From Fimenecus sp045613685 (lineage in GTDB: Bacteria; Bacillota; Clostridia; Oscillospirales; Acutalibacteraceae), in contig JAZLBL010000046.1 of assembly GCA_045613685.1 (NCBI GenBank), forward strand, positions 1 through 63,035: DNA of 63,035 bases. Reading direction: 5' to 3'. This document shows, one piece after another, positions 34,748 through 43,551 of the stretch. A program made the translations under genes and the position numbers. Numbering within the stretch: position 1 is the first letter of the stretch; every line of letters starts with the position of its first letter. The notes beneath the pieces are model-generated. The model was not told the DNA's origin. It searched no databases and was given only the letters and a program-made list of their open reading frames with translations.

Positions 34748-35941
34748 ATGAGCAGTGCATTAAACAAAAAGACTGTTGAAGATTTACAGGTAGCTGGCAA
34801 GAAAGTTCTTGTTCGTTGCGACTTCAACGTAAAAATGGAAAACGGCGTAATTACAAGTGACAAGAGAATTGTTGCTTCATTACCAACAATCAAATATCTT
34901 ATCGCAAATGGTGCAAAAGTTATTCTTTGCTCACACCTTGGTCGTCCAAAGGGTGAAGTAGTTCCAGAATTTTCTCTTGCTCCTGTTGCTGCAAGACTTT
35001 CTGAACTTCTTGGTCAGGAAGTTAAAATGGCAAAAGACGTTGTAGGCGAAAGTGCACAGGCACTCGCTGCTGACCTTAAAGATGGCGAAGTTCTTCTTCT
35101 TGAAAATGTTCGTTATGAAAAAGGCGAAACAAAGAACGACCCTGAACTCAGCAAGAAGTTTGCTGACCTTGCAGAACTTTATGTAAACGATGCTTTCGGT
35201 TCAGCTCACAGAGCTCACTCATCAACAACAGGTGTTGCAGATTATCTTCCTGCAGCTTGCGGTTACCTTATCCAGAAAGAAATTGAATTCATCGGTGGCG
35301 CTCTTGAAAATCCAAAGAGACCTCTTGTTGCAATCCTTGGTGGTGCAAAAGTATCTGACAAAATCGGCGTTATCACAAACCTTATTGACAAGTGCGATAC
35401 ACTTATCATCGGTGGTGGTATGGCATACACATTTATGAAATCACTTGGTTATGAAATCGGAACATCACTTCTTGAAGCTGACAAAGTTGAACTTGCAGCT
35501 GAAATGATGAAGAAAGCTGAAGAAAAAGGCGTTAAATTCCTCATTCCTGTTGATAACAAAGTTGGTAAAGAATATGCTCCTGATACAGAAGCAATGGTTG
35601 TTGATTCAAACAAGATTCCAGAAGGTTGGATGGGTCTTGATATTGGTCCTAAGACACAGGCTATCTTTGCTGACGCAGTTAAAGATGCTGGTACAGTTAT
35701 TTGGAACGGTCCTATGGGTGTTTCTGAATGGGCAAACTTTGCATCAGGTACAATCGCAGTAGCAACAGCTATCGCTGAAAGTGATGCTATTTCTATCATC
35801 GGTGGTGGCGACTCAGCAGCTGCAATCCAAAAACTTGGTTTTGCTGATAAAATGTCACACATCTCAACAGGCGGCGGTGCATCACTTGAATATCTTGAAG
35901 GTAAAGAACTTCCAGGTATTGCAGCACTTAACGAGAAATAA
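34748..35941 (+). CDS. pgk: phosphoglycerate kinase
   Basis: Pgk converts 1,3-bisphosphoglycerate and ADP to 3-phosphoglycerate and ATP. The 397-residue protein has VRCDFNVKMENG, SHLGRPKG, LLENVRYEKGE, VAILGGAKVSDKI and GGGDSAAA, the substrate and nucleotide loops. It is the first gene of pgk-tpiA-gpmI. The codon use is markedly biased (many CTT, GGT, GAA and GCA codons), typical for a highly expressed gene. Confidence 0.97.
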   Translation: MSSALNKKTVEDLQVAGKKVLVRCDFNVKMENGVITSDKRIVASLPTIKYLIANGAKVILCSHLGRPKGEVVPEFSLAPVAARLSELLGQEVKMAKDVVGESAQALAADLKDGEVLLLENVRYEKGETKNDPELSKKFADLAELYVNDAFGSAHRAHSSTTGVADYLPAACGYLIQKEIEFIGGALENPKRPLVAILGGAKVSDKIGVITNLIDKCDTLIIGGGMAYTFMKSLGYEIGTSLLEADKVELAAEMMKKAEEKGVKFLIPVDNKVGKEYAPDTEAMVVDSNKIPEGWMGLDIGPKTQAIFADAVKDAGTVIWNGPMGVSEWANFASGTIAVATAIAESDAISIIGGGDSAAAIQKLGFADKMSHISTGGGASLEYLEGKELPGIAALNEK

Positions 35942-35956
35942 TTTTAATATTTTTAT

Positions 35957-35978
35957 GGGAGAACTGTAAAGTTCTCCC
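35957..35978 (+). promoter_or_regulatory. intercistronic hairpin between pgk and tpiA
   Basis: A perfect 8-base-pair GC-containing stem (35957-35964 with 35971-35978) with a 6-base loop lies in the 65-base spacer. No T-tract follows, so it probably acts as an RNA-stability or processing element rather than a terminator. Confidence 0.6.
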
Positions 35979-36006
35979 ACAATTTATGATAAGGAGTAAT
36001 AAAATT

Positions 36007-36774
36007 ATGAAAAAAGAACTTCGTAGAGCAGTTATCGCAGGTAACTGGAAAATGAATAATACACCATCTCAGGCAAAAGCTCTTATTGAAGAGATGAAAC
36101 CACTTGTAGCAGATGCTAATTGTGATGTAGTACTTTGTGTACCATTCATTGATATCCCTGCAGCAGTTGAGGCAGCAGCTGGTTCAAACATTAAAATTGG
36201 TGCTGAAAACGTTCACTTTAAAGCATCAGGTGCATACACAGGTGAAATTTCAGCCGAAATGCTTAAAGAAGCAGGCGTTGAATATGTTGTTATCGGTCAT
36301 AGTGAAAGAAGACAGTATTTCGGTGAAACAGACCAGACAGTTAACCTTCGTTCACTCGCAGCTCTTAATGCAGGCCTTAAAGCAATCATCTGTGTTGGTG
36401 AAACTCTTGAGCAGAGAGAGTTTGGTTACACAGAAACACTTCTTAAATTCCAGATAAAGATGGCTCTCACAAACGTTTCAAAAGAGCAGCTTAAAGACGT
36501 TATTATCGCTTATGAACCAGTTTGGGCTATCGGTACTGGTGTTACTGCTACTGCTGACCAGGCTGACGAAGGTAACGGCTATGTTCGTGAAGCAATCGCA
36601 GAAGCTTATGGTGCCGATGTTGCTGAAACAGTTACAGTTCAGTATGGTGGTTCAATGAACGCTGCAAATGCTGATGAACTTGTTGCAAAAATCAATGTTG
36701 ACGGTGGTCTCATTGGTGGCGCATCACTTAAAGCAGTTGACTTTTCAAAGATTGTTGCTGCAGCTTCAAAATAA
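36007..36774 (+). CDS. tpiA: triosephosphate isomerase
   Basis: The enzyme interconverts dihydroxyacetone phosphate and glyceraldehyde 3-phosphate. The 255-residue protein shows AGNWKMN with the active Lys, GHSERRQYF with the active His, AYEPVWAIGTG with the catalytic Glu and the phosphate loop QYGGSMN. AAGGAG is 10 bases before the ATG at 36007; the longer frame from 35986 has no site. Confidence 0.97.
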   Translation: MKKELRRAVIAGNWKMNNTPSQAKALIEEMKPLVADANCDVVLCVPFIDIPAAVEAAAGSNIKIGAENVHFKASGAYTGEISAEMLKEAGVEYVVIGHSERRQYFGETDQTVNLRSLAALNAGLKAIICVGETLEQREFGYTETLLKFQIKMALTNVSKEQLKDVIIAYEPVWAIGTGVTATADQADEGNGYVREAIAEAYGADVAETVTVQYGGSMNAANADELVAKINVDGGLIGGASLKAVDFSKIVAAASK

Positions 36775-36791
36775 TTGAATAGGTGAATAGA

Positions 36792-38321
36792 ATGAAAAAA
36801 CCTTTAGTTTTATGTATTATGGATGGTTTTGGTAAGAATCCATCTGATTATGGTAACGCAATTGTTACTGCAAAAACCCCAAATCTTGATAAACTCATGG
36901 CTGATTTCCCAATGACATATATTGGTGCATCTGGTATGGATGTTGGTCTTCCTGATGGTCAAATGGGAAACTCTGAGGTTGGACATACAAATATCGGTGC
37001 TGGTCGAGTTGTTTATCAGGAACTTACTAGAATTACAAAATCAATCAAAGACGGTGATTTCTTTAACAATGAAGCAATGGTGAAAGCTGTTCAAAACGCT
37101 ATTGACAATGGCACTTCATTGCATCTTATGGGTCTTATGAGTGATGGTGGTGTTCACTCACACAATAGCCATATTTGGGCAATAGTTGAACTTGCTAAGA
37201 ATATGGGTCTTGAAAAAGTATATCTTCATTGCATTATGGATGGACGCGATGTTCCACCAACAAGTGGTAAAGATTTTCTTTCTGACGCTCAGTCAAAACT
37301 TAATGAAATCGGCGTAGGTAAAATTGCAACTGTAGTTGGTCGTTTCTATGCTATGGATAGAGACAACCGTTGGGAACGCGTTGTTCTTGCTTATAATGCT
37401 TTTGTTAAGGGTGAAGGTATTTTCGCAGCTGACCCTGTAAAGGCAGTTGGAGAAAGTTATTTAAGAGTTGACGCTGATGGCAAGAACATTACTGACGAAT
37501 TTATAGAGCCAACTGTATGTCTTGAAAATGAAGGCAGAATTTCAAAGAATGACAGTGTTGTATTCTTCAACTTCCGTCCTGACCGTGCTCGTGAAATCAC
37601 AAGAACTTTTGTTGACCCTGAGTTTAATGGTTTCCAGAGAGAATTCTTCCCAGTTTACTATGTATGTATGACTCAATATGACGCTACAATGCCAAATGTT
37701 GACATTGCATTTAAACCACAGTCTCTCAGAAATACTCTTGGTGAATATCTTGCTGATAAAGGTCTTTCACAGTTGAGAATTGCTGAAACTGAGAAATATG
37801 CTCATGTAACATTCTTCTTTAATGGTGGCGTTGAAGCTCAGTATAAGGGTGAAGACAGAATTCTTGTTAATTCACCAAAAGTTACAACTTATGACCTTAA
37901 ACCAGAAATGAGTGCTTATGAAGTTTCTGAAAAGGTTAATGAAGCAGTTAGAAGTGGCAAATATGATGTTATTATTTTGAATTTTGCAAACTGTGATATG
38001 GTTGGCCATACAGGTGTATTCCAAGCTGCAGTTGACGCGGTTGAAGCTGTTGACACTTGTGTTGGAACTCTTTATGAAGCAGTTCACAAAATGGGCGGTG
38101 CATTGCTTATCACAGCTGACCATGGTAACGCTGACAAGATGTATGAAGAAGATGGTTCACCATTCACAGCTCATACAACTTTCCCAGTTCCATTCATCGT
38201 TGCTGATTATCCTTGTGAACTTCGTGAAGGTGGCAAACTCTGTGATATTGCTCCAACAATGCTTAAAATTTTAGGCTTAGAGCAACCAATAGAAATGGAT
38301 GGCCAATCATTAATAAAATAA
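36792..38321 (+). CDS. gpmI: 2,3-bisphosphoglycerate-independent phosphoglycerate mutase
   Basis: GpmI converts 3- to 2-phosphoglycerate with two manganese ions. The 509-residue protein has the first metal Asp in CIMDGFGKN, the phosphoserine motif GQMGNSEVGHTNIGAGR, NFRPDRAREI and the late ITADHGNADKMY metal site. The start is ATG 36792 behind AGGTGA. Neither gap nor eno is in this operon. A hairpin terminator follows. Confidence 0.97.
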   Translation: MKKPLVLCIMDGFGKNPSDYGNAIVTAKTPNLDKLMADFPMTYIGASGMDVGLPDGQMGNSEVGHTNIGAGRVVYQELTRITKSIKDGDFFNNEAMVKAVQNAIDNGTSLHLMGLMSDGGVHSHNSHIWAIVELAKNMGLEKVYLHCIMDGRDVPPTSGKDFLSDAQSKLNEIGVGKIATVVGRFYAMDRDNRWERVVLAYNAFVKGEGIFAADPVKAVGESYLRVDADGKNITDEFIEPTVCLENEGRISKNDSVVFFNFRPDRAREITRTFVDPEFNGFQREFFPVYYVCMTQYDATMPNVDIAFKPQSLRNTLGEYLADKGLSQLRIAETEKYAHVTFFFNGGVEAQYKGEDRILVNSPKVTTYDLKPEMSAYEVSEKVNEAVRSGKYDVIILNFANCDMVGHTGVFQAAVDAVEAVDTCVGTLYEAVHKMGGALLITADHGNADKMYEEDGSPFTAHTTFPVPFIVADYPCELREGGKLCDIAPTMLKILGLEQPIEMDGQSLIK

Positions 38322-38358
38322 TAGTCGGACAAAAAATCCTTCTATAATATAGCTAGTA

Positions 38359-38400
38359 AAATGGACACACAGTAAACAAATTGCTGTGTGTCCATTTCTT
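38359..38400 (+). terminator. terminator after gpmI
   Basis: A perfect 14-base-pair inverted repeat (38359-38372 with 38384-38397) with an 11-base loop ends in TTT and continues CTTAATT. The stem is long and the T-tract is weak, so termination strength is uncertain. Confidence 0.65.
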
Positions 38401-38683
38401 AATTAAACCGCATTATTGCTTGCTATTTCTTTGTTAACAGCAGTATTGGCACTTATAAGTATTACATTTGAAATATTACCTTGATTCTTTAAATAGAAAA
38501 ATATCTAACAAAAAATATTATTGTAATCCAAATATATTTTATTATAATAATCACTTCTACAAGATATTTATGCATAAATTTATGATAATGTGGAAATGTT
38601 TTTCGATATTTACAATTTAAAGCCTGTTAATTTTAATGCCGTTTTACTAGTTTTGCTTATTTTGCGGCTAAATATCTTGTTCC
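38401..38683. other. non-coding junction before the polysaccharide island
   Basis: These 283 AT-rich bases contain no ORF with a ribosome site on either strand. The one structured element seen is a perfect 14-base palindrome at 38566-38579 centred on TGCA, about 120 bases before the island promoter, which could be an operator. The area just upstream (38324-38400) holds the long hairpin. Nothing else was recognised. Confidence 0.6.
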
Positions 38684-38712
38684 TTGATTTTTGTAGTGGT
38701 GTATGATATAAT
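38684..38712 (+). promoter_or_regulatory. extended -10 promoter for the polysaccharide operon
   Basis: TTGATT (38684-38689) and a perfect TATAAT (38707-38712) are 17 bases apart, and a TG one base before the -10 box makes it an extended -10 promoter. The first glycosyltransferase ATG is 25 bases downstream behind TTGGAGG. Confidence 0.8.
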
Positions 38713-38736
38713 AATAAAAAACTTTTGGAGGTTATT

Positions 38737-39762
38737 ATGCCTAATCCTGTTGTTAGTATTATAATGCCTGTTTATGGGGTAGAAAAATATTTGTCAGCAA
38801 GTATTAATAGCGTTCTAAATCAAACTTATAAGAACTTTGAACTTATATTAGTTGATGATAAATCACTAGACAATTCTCCTAAAATATGTGACGACTTTGC
38901 ACAGAAGGATGATAGAATTAAGGTTATTCATAAACCTAACAATGAGGGTTTAGGTTTTGCTCGAAATACAGGACTTGATTTTGCAAGCGGCGACTATGTT
39001 TATTTTATGGATTCGGATGATTATATTGAGTCACAGTTACTTGAAAAGACTATAAATGCCTTTGAGGAAAATACTGAATTTGTTGTTTTCGGCATTAACC
39101 GTGTCTACGAAAAAAAAGATGGTAGCATAGATAAAACGGAACATTTAATTCCTGAAATGGTTGAAAGTAAAACTCCGAATGAAACAGCGTATATTTTTGC
39201 TATGCTGAACACAAAAAAAGTTTTTCCTTTTGCGTGGAATAAGCTTTATAAAAAGCAATTTCTTGATAAATGTGGCACAAGGTTTGAAAATACTAGGCTT
39301 ATAGAAGATTTTTTGTTTAACATAGAGTTATTTTCGAAAGCAACTTTTATTAAGGTTATTCCGGATAAGTTGTATAATTACAGAAAGCCCCAGCATGAAA
39401 CACTTGTCAGTGCCTATGCACCTGAGTTTTTCGAACTTTGCAAAAGAAAATACACTCTTGAAAAAGAATATTTGAGCATAGTAAATGCATTAACTGAAGA
39501 AAATTTACAACTGATATATTTTTCTTATGTAAAGCATTTGATATCAGTCTTTTTGAAAAATAGTTCAAAAAAATCCGGATTATCTAAAAAAGAGCAAAAA
39601 GAAAAAATGAAGTCCGTCTTGGACGATAACTTAACAAAAGAGGTTCTTATGAATTATGCACCAAAGGGTATTGTCATGAAAATAGTAACATGCTTGCTTA
39701 GGTCTAAAAATATTATTTTATGTACATTTTTTATTACTTTAGTATGTCATTTATTTAATTAG
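38737..39762 (+). CDS. family 2 glycosyltransferase
   Basis: The 341-residue cytosolic or peripheral enzyme opens with VSIIMPVYGVEKYLSASINS, has LVDDKSLDNSP and the metal-binding DSDD in YFMDSDDYIES, and a C-terminal hydrophobic stretch that may bind the membrane. It is a GT-A type transferase for a polysaccharide repeat unit; donor and acceptor are unknown. It is first in a six-gene operon. The chosen ATG is 9 bases after GGAGG; a TTG at 38725 overlaps the site. Confidence 0.92.
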   Translation: MPNPVVSIIMPVYGVEKYLSASINSVLNQTYKNFELILVDDKSLDNSPKICDDFAQKDDRIKVIHKPNNEGLGFARNTGLDFASGDYVYFMDSDDYIESQLLEKTINAFEENTEFVVFGINRVYEKKDGSIDKTEHLIPEMVESKTPNETAYIFAMLNTKKVFPFAWNKLYKKQFLDKCGTRFENTRLIEDFLFNIELFSKATFIKVIPDKLYNYRKPQHETLVSAYAPEFFELCKRKYTLEKEYLSIVNALTEENLQLIYFSYVKHLISVFLKNSSKKSGLSKKEQKEKMKSVLDDNLTKEVLMNYAPKGIVMKIVTCLLRSKNIILCTFFITLVCHLFN

Positions 39763-39784
39763 TGATAATAGTAGGAGAGAGAAT

Positions 39785-41365
39785 ATGGTAAAACGCATTA
39801 ACTTAAATTCAATGAATATGGTGTATATTTGTTTTATGATAGTTTATATGGCTGTAAGAGAAGTACTGCCATTAAATTTTATTGTTAGCAGCACTTTACT
39901 TTCGGCAACAATATTTGCTGTCGGTGCCATACTTATTGGTATGGACTTGCTTACTTCTCGAATTTGTTTAAAAGGTAAAACACAAGATTTGTTAATACTT
40001 TTTCTTTTAATTTGCGGTATTTCGAGCATTATTAATATAAAATTTGGCTTTGTAAGTAATGTAAAGATGATTGGCACCCTTATAATTGAATATTTTATTT
40101 TCTTTAGTTTTGCTAAATGTAATACTAAGGAAGAATTGAACAAAAAGCTTAATTTGATTACGGCAACCCTTGCAATCGTTTGGTCGATTATAGTTTTGTT
40201 CTCGGTTATTATGTATTTCTTCAATGTTGATATTATCATTGCCGGACGTGGAACATGGGGACAAGCAAACCAGGGATTCAGTAATGAGTATTCAAGGCTT
40301 TGGGGCATTCTTCAGGACCCTAACTATGCGGGTGCAACATCTATTGTTTCACTTTTCGCCTCTGTACGTTTCTTTTTAATGATTAAAAAAGTTGGCATAC
40401 GCATTTTAAATGCCTTAAATGTTTTATTACAAATTATGTATGTAATTTTATGTGGTTCAAGAGCCGCCTTTTTACTTTTAATGCTAGTAATTATGTTTTT
40501 TGTTGTATATAGATTTTTGTTTGGTATAGACAAAAAGTCGTTTAAGCAAGTTGCTAGAGGTATTTTATTGTCAATAATAACTGCTACTATTTGCATTGCA
40601 TCAATTTTTAGTATTAAAGCGGCAATTCCGTATATTAAGGCTTATTGTTTCCCACAAAATACCCAAATTTCTAAACTTGCAACTTCAATGTATGTTAAGT
40701 TATATAACGCATCTGGTTATAAATTCATAGTTTTATCTCCTAAGTATGACGGACTAACTGGAAATATATCAAGTGACGATTTAATTGATATGCCAGATTT
40801 TGATGATGAAAATACTGATAATTCGATTATTGGAAATATAGACAGAACTGATATAAAGGAAGACGATATTTCTAATGGCAGATTTAAGCGTTGGAAACAA
40901 ACATTGGAAATATTTTTAAATGCTCCAATATTCGGTACATCTCCTAGAAATCTTTCTGAATTTGCTAAAGAACATAATCCTGAAACAATAATAGCAATTT
41001 ATGATATAGCACCTCATAACGGCTATATTGATGTTCTTGCAGGAACCGGTATCATAGGCTTTATTGTTATCGCTTTAGCGTGTATATTTGTGTTAACTTC
41101 AATATTAAAAGATTACTTTAAAAATGGTTTTTCACAAAATAGAGCATTTTTATTGCTTGCAATAGCAGTTCTAATGGGCATTGCTTTTTTTGTATCGGAT
41201 ATATTCTTAGTTTTCTCTATTAATTCGTTGCTATTTTGGTGTCTTTTAGGAATAGCCTATAATTATGACAAAGAAGATATTTTAGAAGGCTATTGTTATA
41301 CATTTTTTTCTAAGACAATTGGCAAACTAATTGATAAAAAACTGTCGAAGAAGGGATTAAAATGA
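39785..41365 (+). CDS. O-antigen ligase/polymerase-like membrane protein
   Basis: The 526-residue protein has about eleven or twelve hydrophobic helices and one large extracytoplasmic loop (about 280-400) that contains an acidic stretch near residues 325-360. GSRAAFLLL and RLWGILQDPNYAGA in the middle, and PHNGYIDVLAGTGIIGF after the loop, match O-antigen ligase (Wzy_C) proteins. It probably polymerises or attaches the repeat unit on the outer face of the membrane. Its stop overlaps the next start. Confidence 0.85.
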   Translation: MVKRINLNSMNMVYICFMIVYMAVREVLPLNFIVSSTLLSATIFAVGAILIGMDLLTSRICLKGKTQDLLILFLLICGISSIINIKFGFVSNVKMIGTLIIEYFIFFSFAKCNTKEELNKKLNLITATLAIVWSIIVLFSVIMYFFNVDIIIAGRGTWGQANQGFSNEYSRLWGILQDPNYAGATSIVSLFASVRFFLMIKKVGIRILNALNVLLQIMYVILCGSRAAFLLLMLVIMFFVVYRFLFGIDKKSFKQVARGILLSIITATICIASIFSIKAAIPYIKAYCFPQNTQISKLATSMYVKLYNASGYKFIVLSPKYDGLTGNISSDDLIDMPDFDDENTDNSIIGNIDRTDIKEDDISNGRFKRWKQTLEIFLNAPIFGTSPRNLSEFAKEHNPETIIAIYDIAPHNGYIDVLAGTGIIGFIVIALACIFVLTSILKDYFKNGFSQNRAFLLLAIAVLMGIAFFVSDIFLVFSINSLLFWCLLGIAYNYDKEDILEGYCYTFFSKTIGKLIDKKLSKKGLK

Positions 41366-42465
41366 AAAGAATACTCGTTGTTGGACTTAAAGAACCGGCA
41401 GGTGGAGTAGAAAACGCGGTGCTTGCCTACACTGACAATTTTGATACTTCCAATTTCATTATAGATTTTGCATTTGTTTGCGGTAGGGTCTCATTTGAGA
41501 AACGAATTAGAAATGGCAGAGCTATATATCTACCAAACAGAGTGAAGCATCCTTTTTTATATAGAAAAAAATTAAAGCAAATTTTTATTGAAACCAAGTA
41601 TGATGTATTGTGGTGCAATTATTCTGGACTTACGAACATAGATTTTTTGAAAGAAGCCAAGAAAAAACAAGTTCCTATCAGAATTGTTCATTCACATACA
41701 TCTAAACACTCATGGGGCAATCGAATAATGAAATATTTGGTTCCTTATTTTCACAATAAAAATCAAAAAATAGTTGATAGATATGTTACGGATTTTTGGA
41801 CATGCTCAAAAAAATCAGCTGATTTTATGTTTGGAAAAAAACTCTCACAAAAAGCAGTTATAATTCATAATACTGTTGATACTGATATGTTTTCAAATGA
41901 TGAAAGCATTAAGGCAGATGTTTTGAATGAGTTTGGTATACCAAAAGGAACCACTGTTATAGGACACGTTGGAAGAATGTGTGTAGAAAAAAATCAATGC
42001 TTTTTGTTGGATGTTTTTAAAGAAGTATTAAAATTGAATGAAAAAGCAGTATTGTTATTTGTGGGTGATGGTGAATTAAAAGAAACAATTATTTCCTATG
42101 CCAAGGAAATAGGAATTGAAAATAGTGTTGTTTTTACATTGTCACGAAAAGATATACCGAGACTACTTTGTGCTATGGATGTATTTTTATTGCCGTCCAT
42201 AACAGAGGGTTTTCCTGTGACAGTGATTGAGGCACAGGCGGCCAATGTTCCATGTGTCGTTAGTAGTGAGGCAGTGGTGAAGGAAACGGATTTGACGGAT
42301 ACTACAAGATTTGTTTCTTTAGAAGAAAATGTTGAGGTTTGGGCAAGAGCTGTGCTTGAAGCATCAAATGAAAGTTTGACTAATGGTGCAGAAAAACTTA
42401 AAGCAGCAGGTTTTGATAGTAAGATAGAATCAGAGAAAATACAAAATTTATTTAAAGGGGTATAA
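41362..42465 (+). CDS. family 4-type glycosyltransferase
   Basis: The 367-residue protein is a GT-B glycosyltransferase. The N-terminal domain begins VVGLKEPAGGVENAVL; the C-terminal nucleotide-sugar domain shows VIGHVGRMCVEKNQ and the conserved EGFPVTVIEAQA with the donor-binding Glu. It overlaps the polymerase gene by 4 bases. The sugar is unknown. Confidence 0.92.
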   Translation: MKRILVVGLKEPAGGVENAVLAYTDNFDTSNFIIDFAFVCGRVSFEKRIRNGRAIYLPNRVKHPFLYRKKLKQIFIETKYDVLWCNYSGLTNIDFLKEAKKKQVPIRIVHSHTSKHSWGNRIMKYLVPYFHNKNQKIVDRYVTDFWTCSKKSADFMFGKKLSQKAVIIHNTVDTDMFSNDESIKADVLNEFGIPKGTTVIGHVGRMCVEKNQCFLLDVFKEVLKLNEKAVLLFVGDGELKETIISYAKEIGIENSVVFTLSRKDIPRLLCAMDVFLLPSITEGFPVTVIEAQAANVPCVVSSEAVVKETDLTDTTRFVSLEENVEVWARAVLEASNESLTNGAEKLKAAGFDSKIESEKIQNLFKGV

Positions 42466-42472
42466 CAGGCAA

Positions 42473-43534
42473 ATGAAAATTGGCATTTTAACATTTCCTA
42501 CAGCGATTAACTATGGCACAGCCTTACAGGCTGCGGCGCTTAGAAAGGTTTTGTTGACGAAAGATAACGAAGTTAGGTTTATTGACCATCGCTGTTATCT
42601 TATAGACAGCACTAATAGTGTTTTTGATTTTAAAAATATATTCGATTTAAAATATACCCTTGCTCATACTATAAATCTATCGGTTGCTATAAAGCGTAGC
42701 AAAAATTTTAAAAATTTTCGAGATAAATATATACCGCTTGCAGTTGATGATTATTCAAAATTCGATGCAATTGTTGCGGGTAGTGACCAAATATGGAATT
42801 ATAATCTTACAGATAATGATTTCTATTATTTTTTAGATTATCATAAAAAAGATAAAATCAAGGTATCTTATGCGGGCAGTTTTGGCTTATCATCCATTGA
42901 AGATAAGCATAAACAACGAATAGCAAGTTTGTTGAATGATTTTGATTATCTATCAGTTCGTGAAAAACAGGCCGCAAAAATAATTAAAGAAATCACTCAA
43001 AAGGACGTTCCTGTGGTTTGCGACCCAACATTATTGCTTGAAAAGAGCGAGTGGGAAAAAATTGCTACTAAAAAAGCCCAAAGTTCAGGTTATATATTTG
43101 TTTATACCGTTTTTAATAGTGATAAAATATGGGAATACGCAAAAAAATTATCAGAGAAAACAGGTCTACCAATAAAGACTATAAGTTATTCTAAGCTTCA
43201 TAAAAGAGAAGCGATTTATGATTACACAGCAGGTCCTGATGATTGGGTTAATTATATGCTTGGTGCAGATTTTGTTGTCACCAATTCTTTTCATGGTGTG
43301 GCATTTTCTATTAATTTCAACAAAAACTTCTTTTTTGATATGCCACCCGAAAAGGTAGGTGTTGGCTCCAGAATATCAGATATAACAGAGAGATATTCTT
43401 TAGAAAACCGCAATATATCTGCGTGTGATTTTGTTGAAACAACTGATGCACCTGATTTTACAGATGCAAATAAAATACTTGAAGAAGATAGAAAATTTTC
43501 ATTTGATTTTATTGATAGTTTTCTTAGAGATTAA
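42473..43534 (+). CDS. polysaccharide pyruvyl transferase
   Basis: The 353-residue protein matches the PS_pyruv_trans family: IGILTFPTAINYGTALQAAALRK at the start (here quoted only in part by position, residues 2-24), AGSDQIWN, VVCDPTLLL and VTNSFHGVAFSINF. Such enzymes add pyruvate from phosphoenolpyruvate as a ketal to sugars, giving the polymer negative charge. It is followed by a flippase and an FrhB-like protein, a combination repeated in gut bacterial polysaccharide loci. Confidence 0.9.
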   Translation: MKIGILTFPTAINYGTALQAAALRKVLLTKDNEVRFIDHRCYLIDSTNSVFDFKNIFDLKYTLAHTINLSVAIKRSKNFKNFRDKYIPLAVDDYSKFDAIVAGSDQIWNYNLTDNDFYYFLDYHKKDKIKVSYAGSFGLSSIEDKHKQRIASLLNDFDYLSVREKQAAKIIKEITQKDVPVVCDPTLLLEKSEWEKIATKKAQSSGYIFVYTVFNSDKIWEYAKKLSEKTGLPIKTISYSKLHKREAIYDYTAGPDDWVNYMLGADFVVTNSFHGVAFSINFNKNFFFDMPPEKVGVGSRISDITERYSLENRNISACDFVETTDAPDFTDANKILEEDRKFSFDFIDSFLRD

Positions 43535-43551
43535 ACCTCGGAGGAATAAAT

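Noticed and set aside
35957..35978. Terminator between pgk and tpiA
   Set aside because: The stem is good but no T-tract follows, and tpiA has no promoter of its own.
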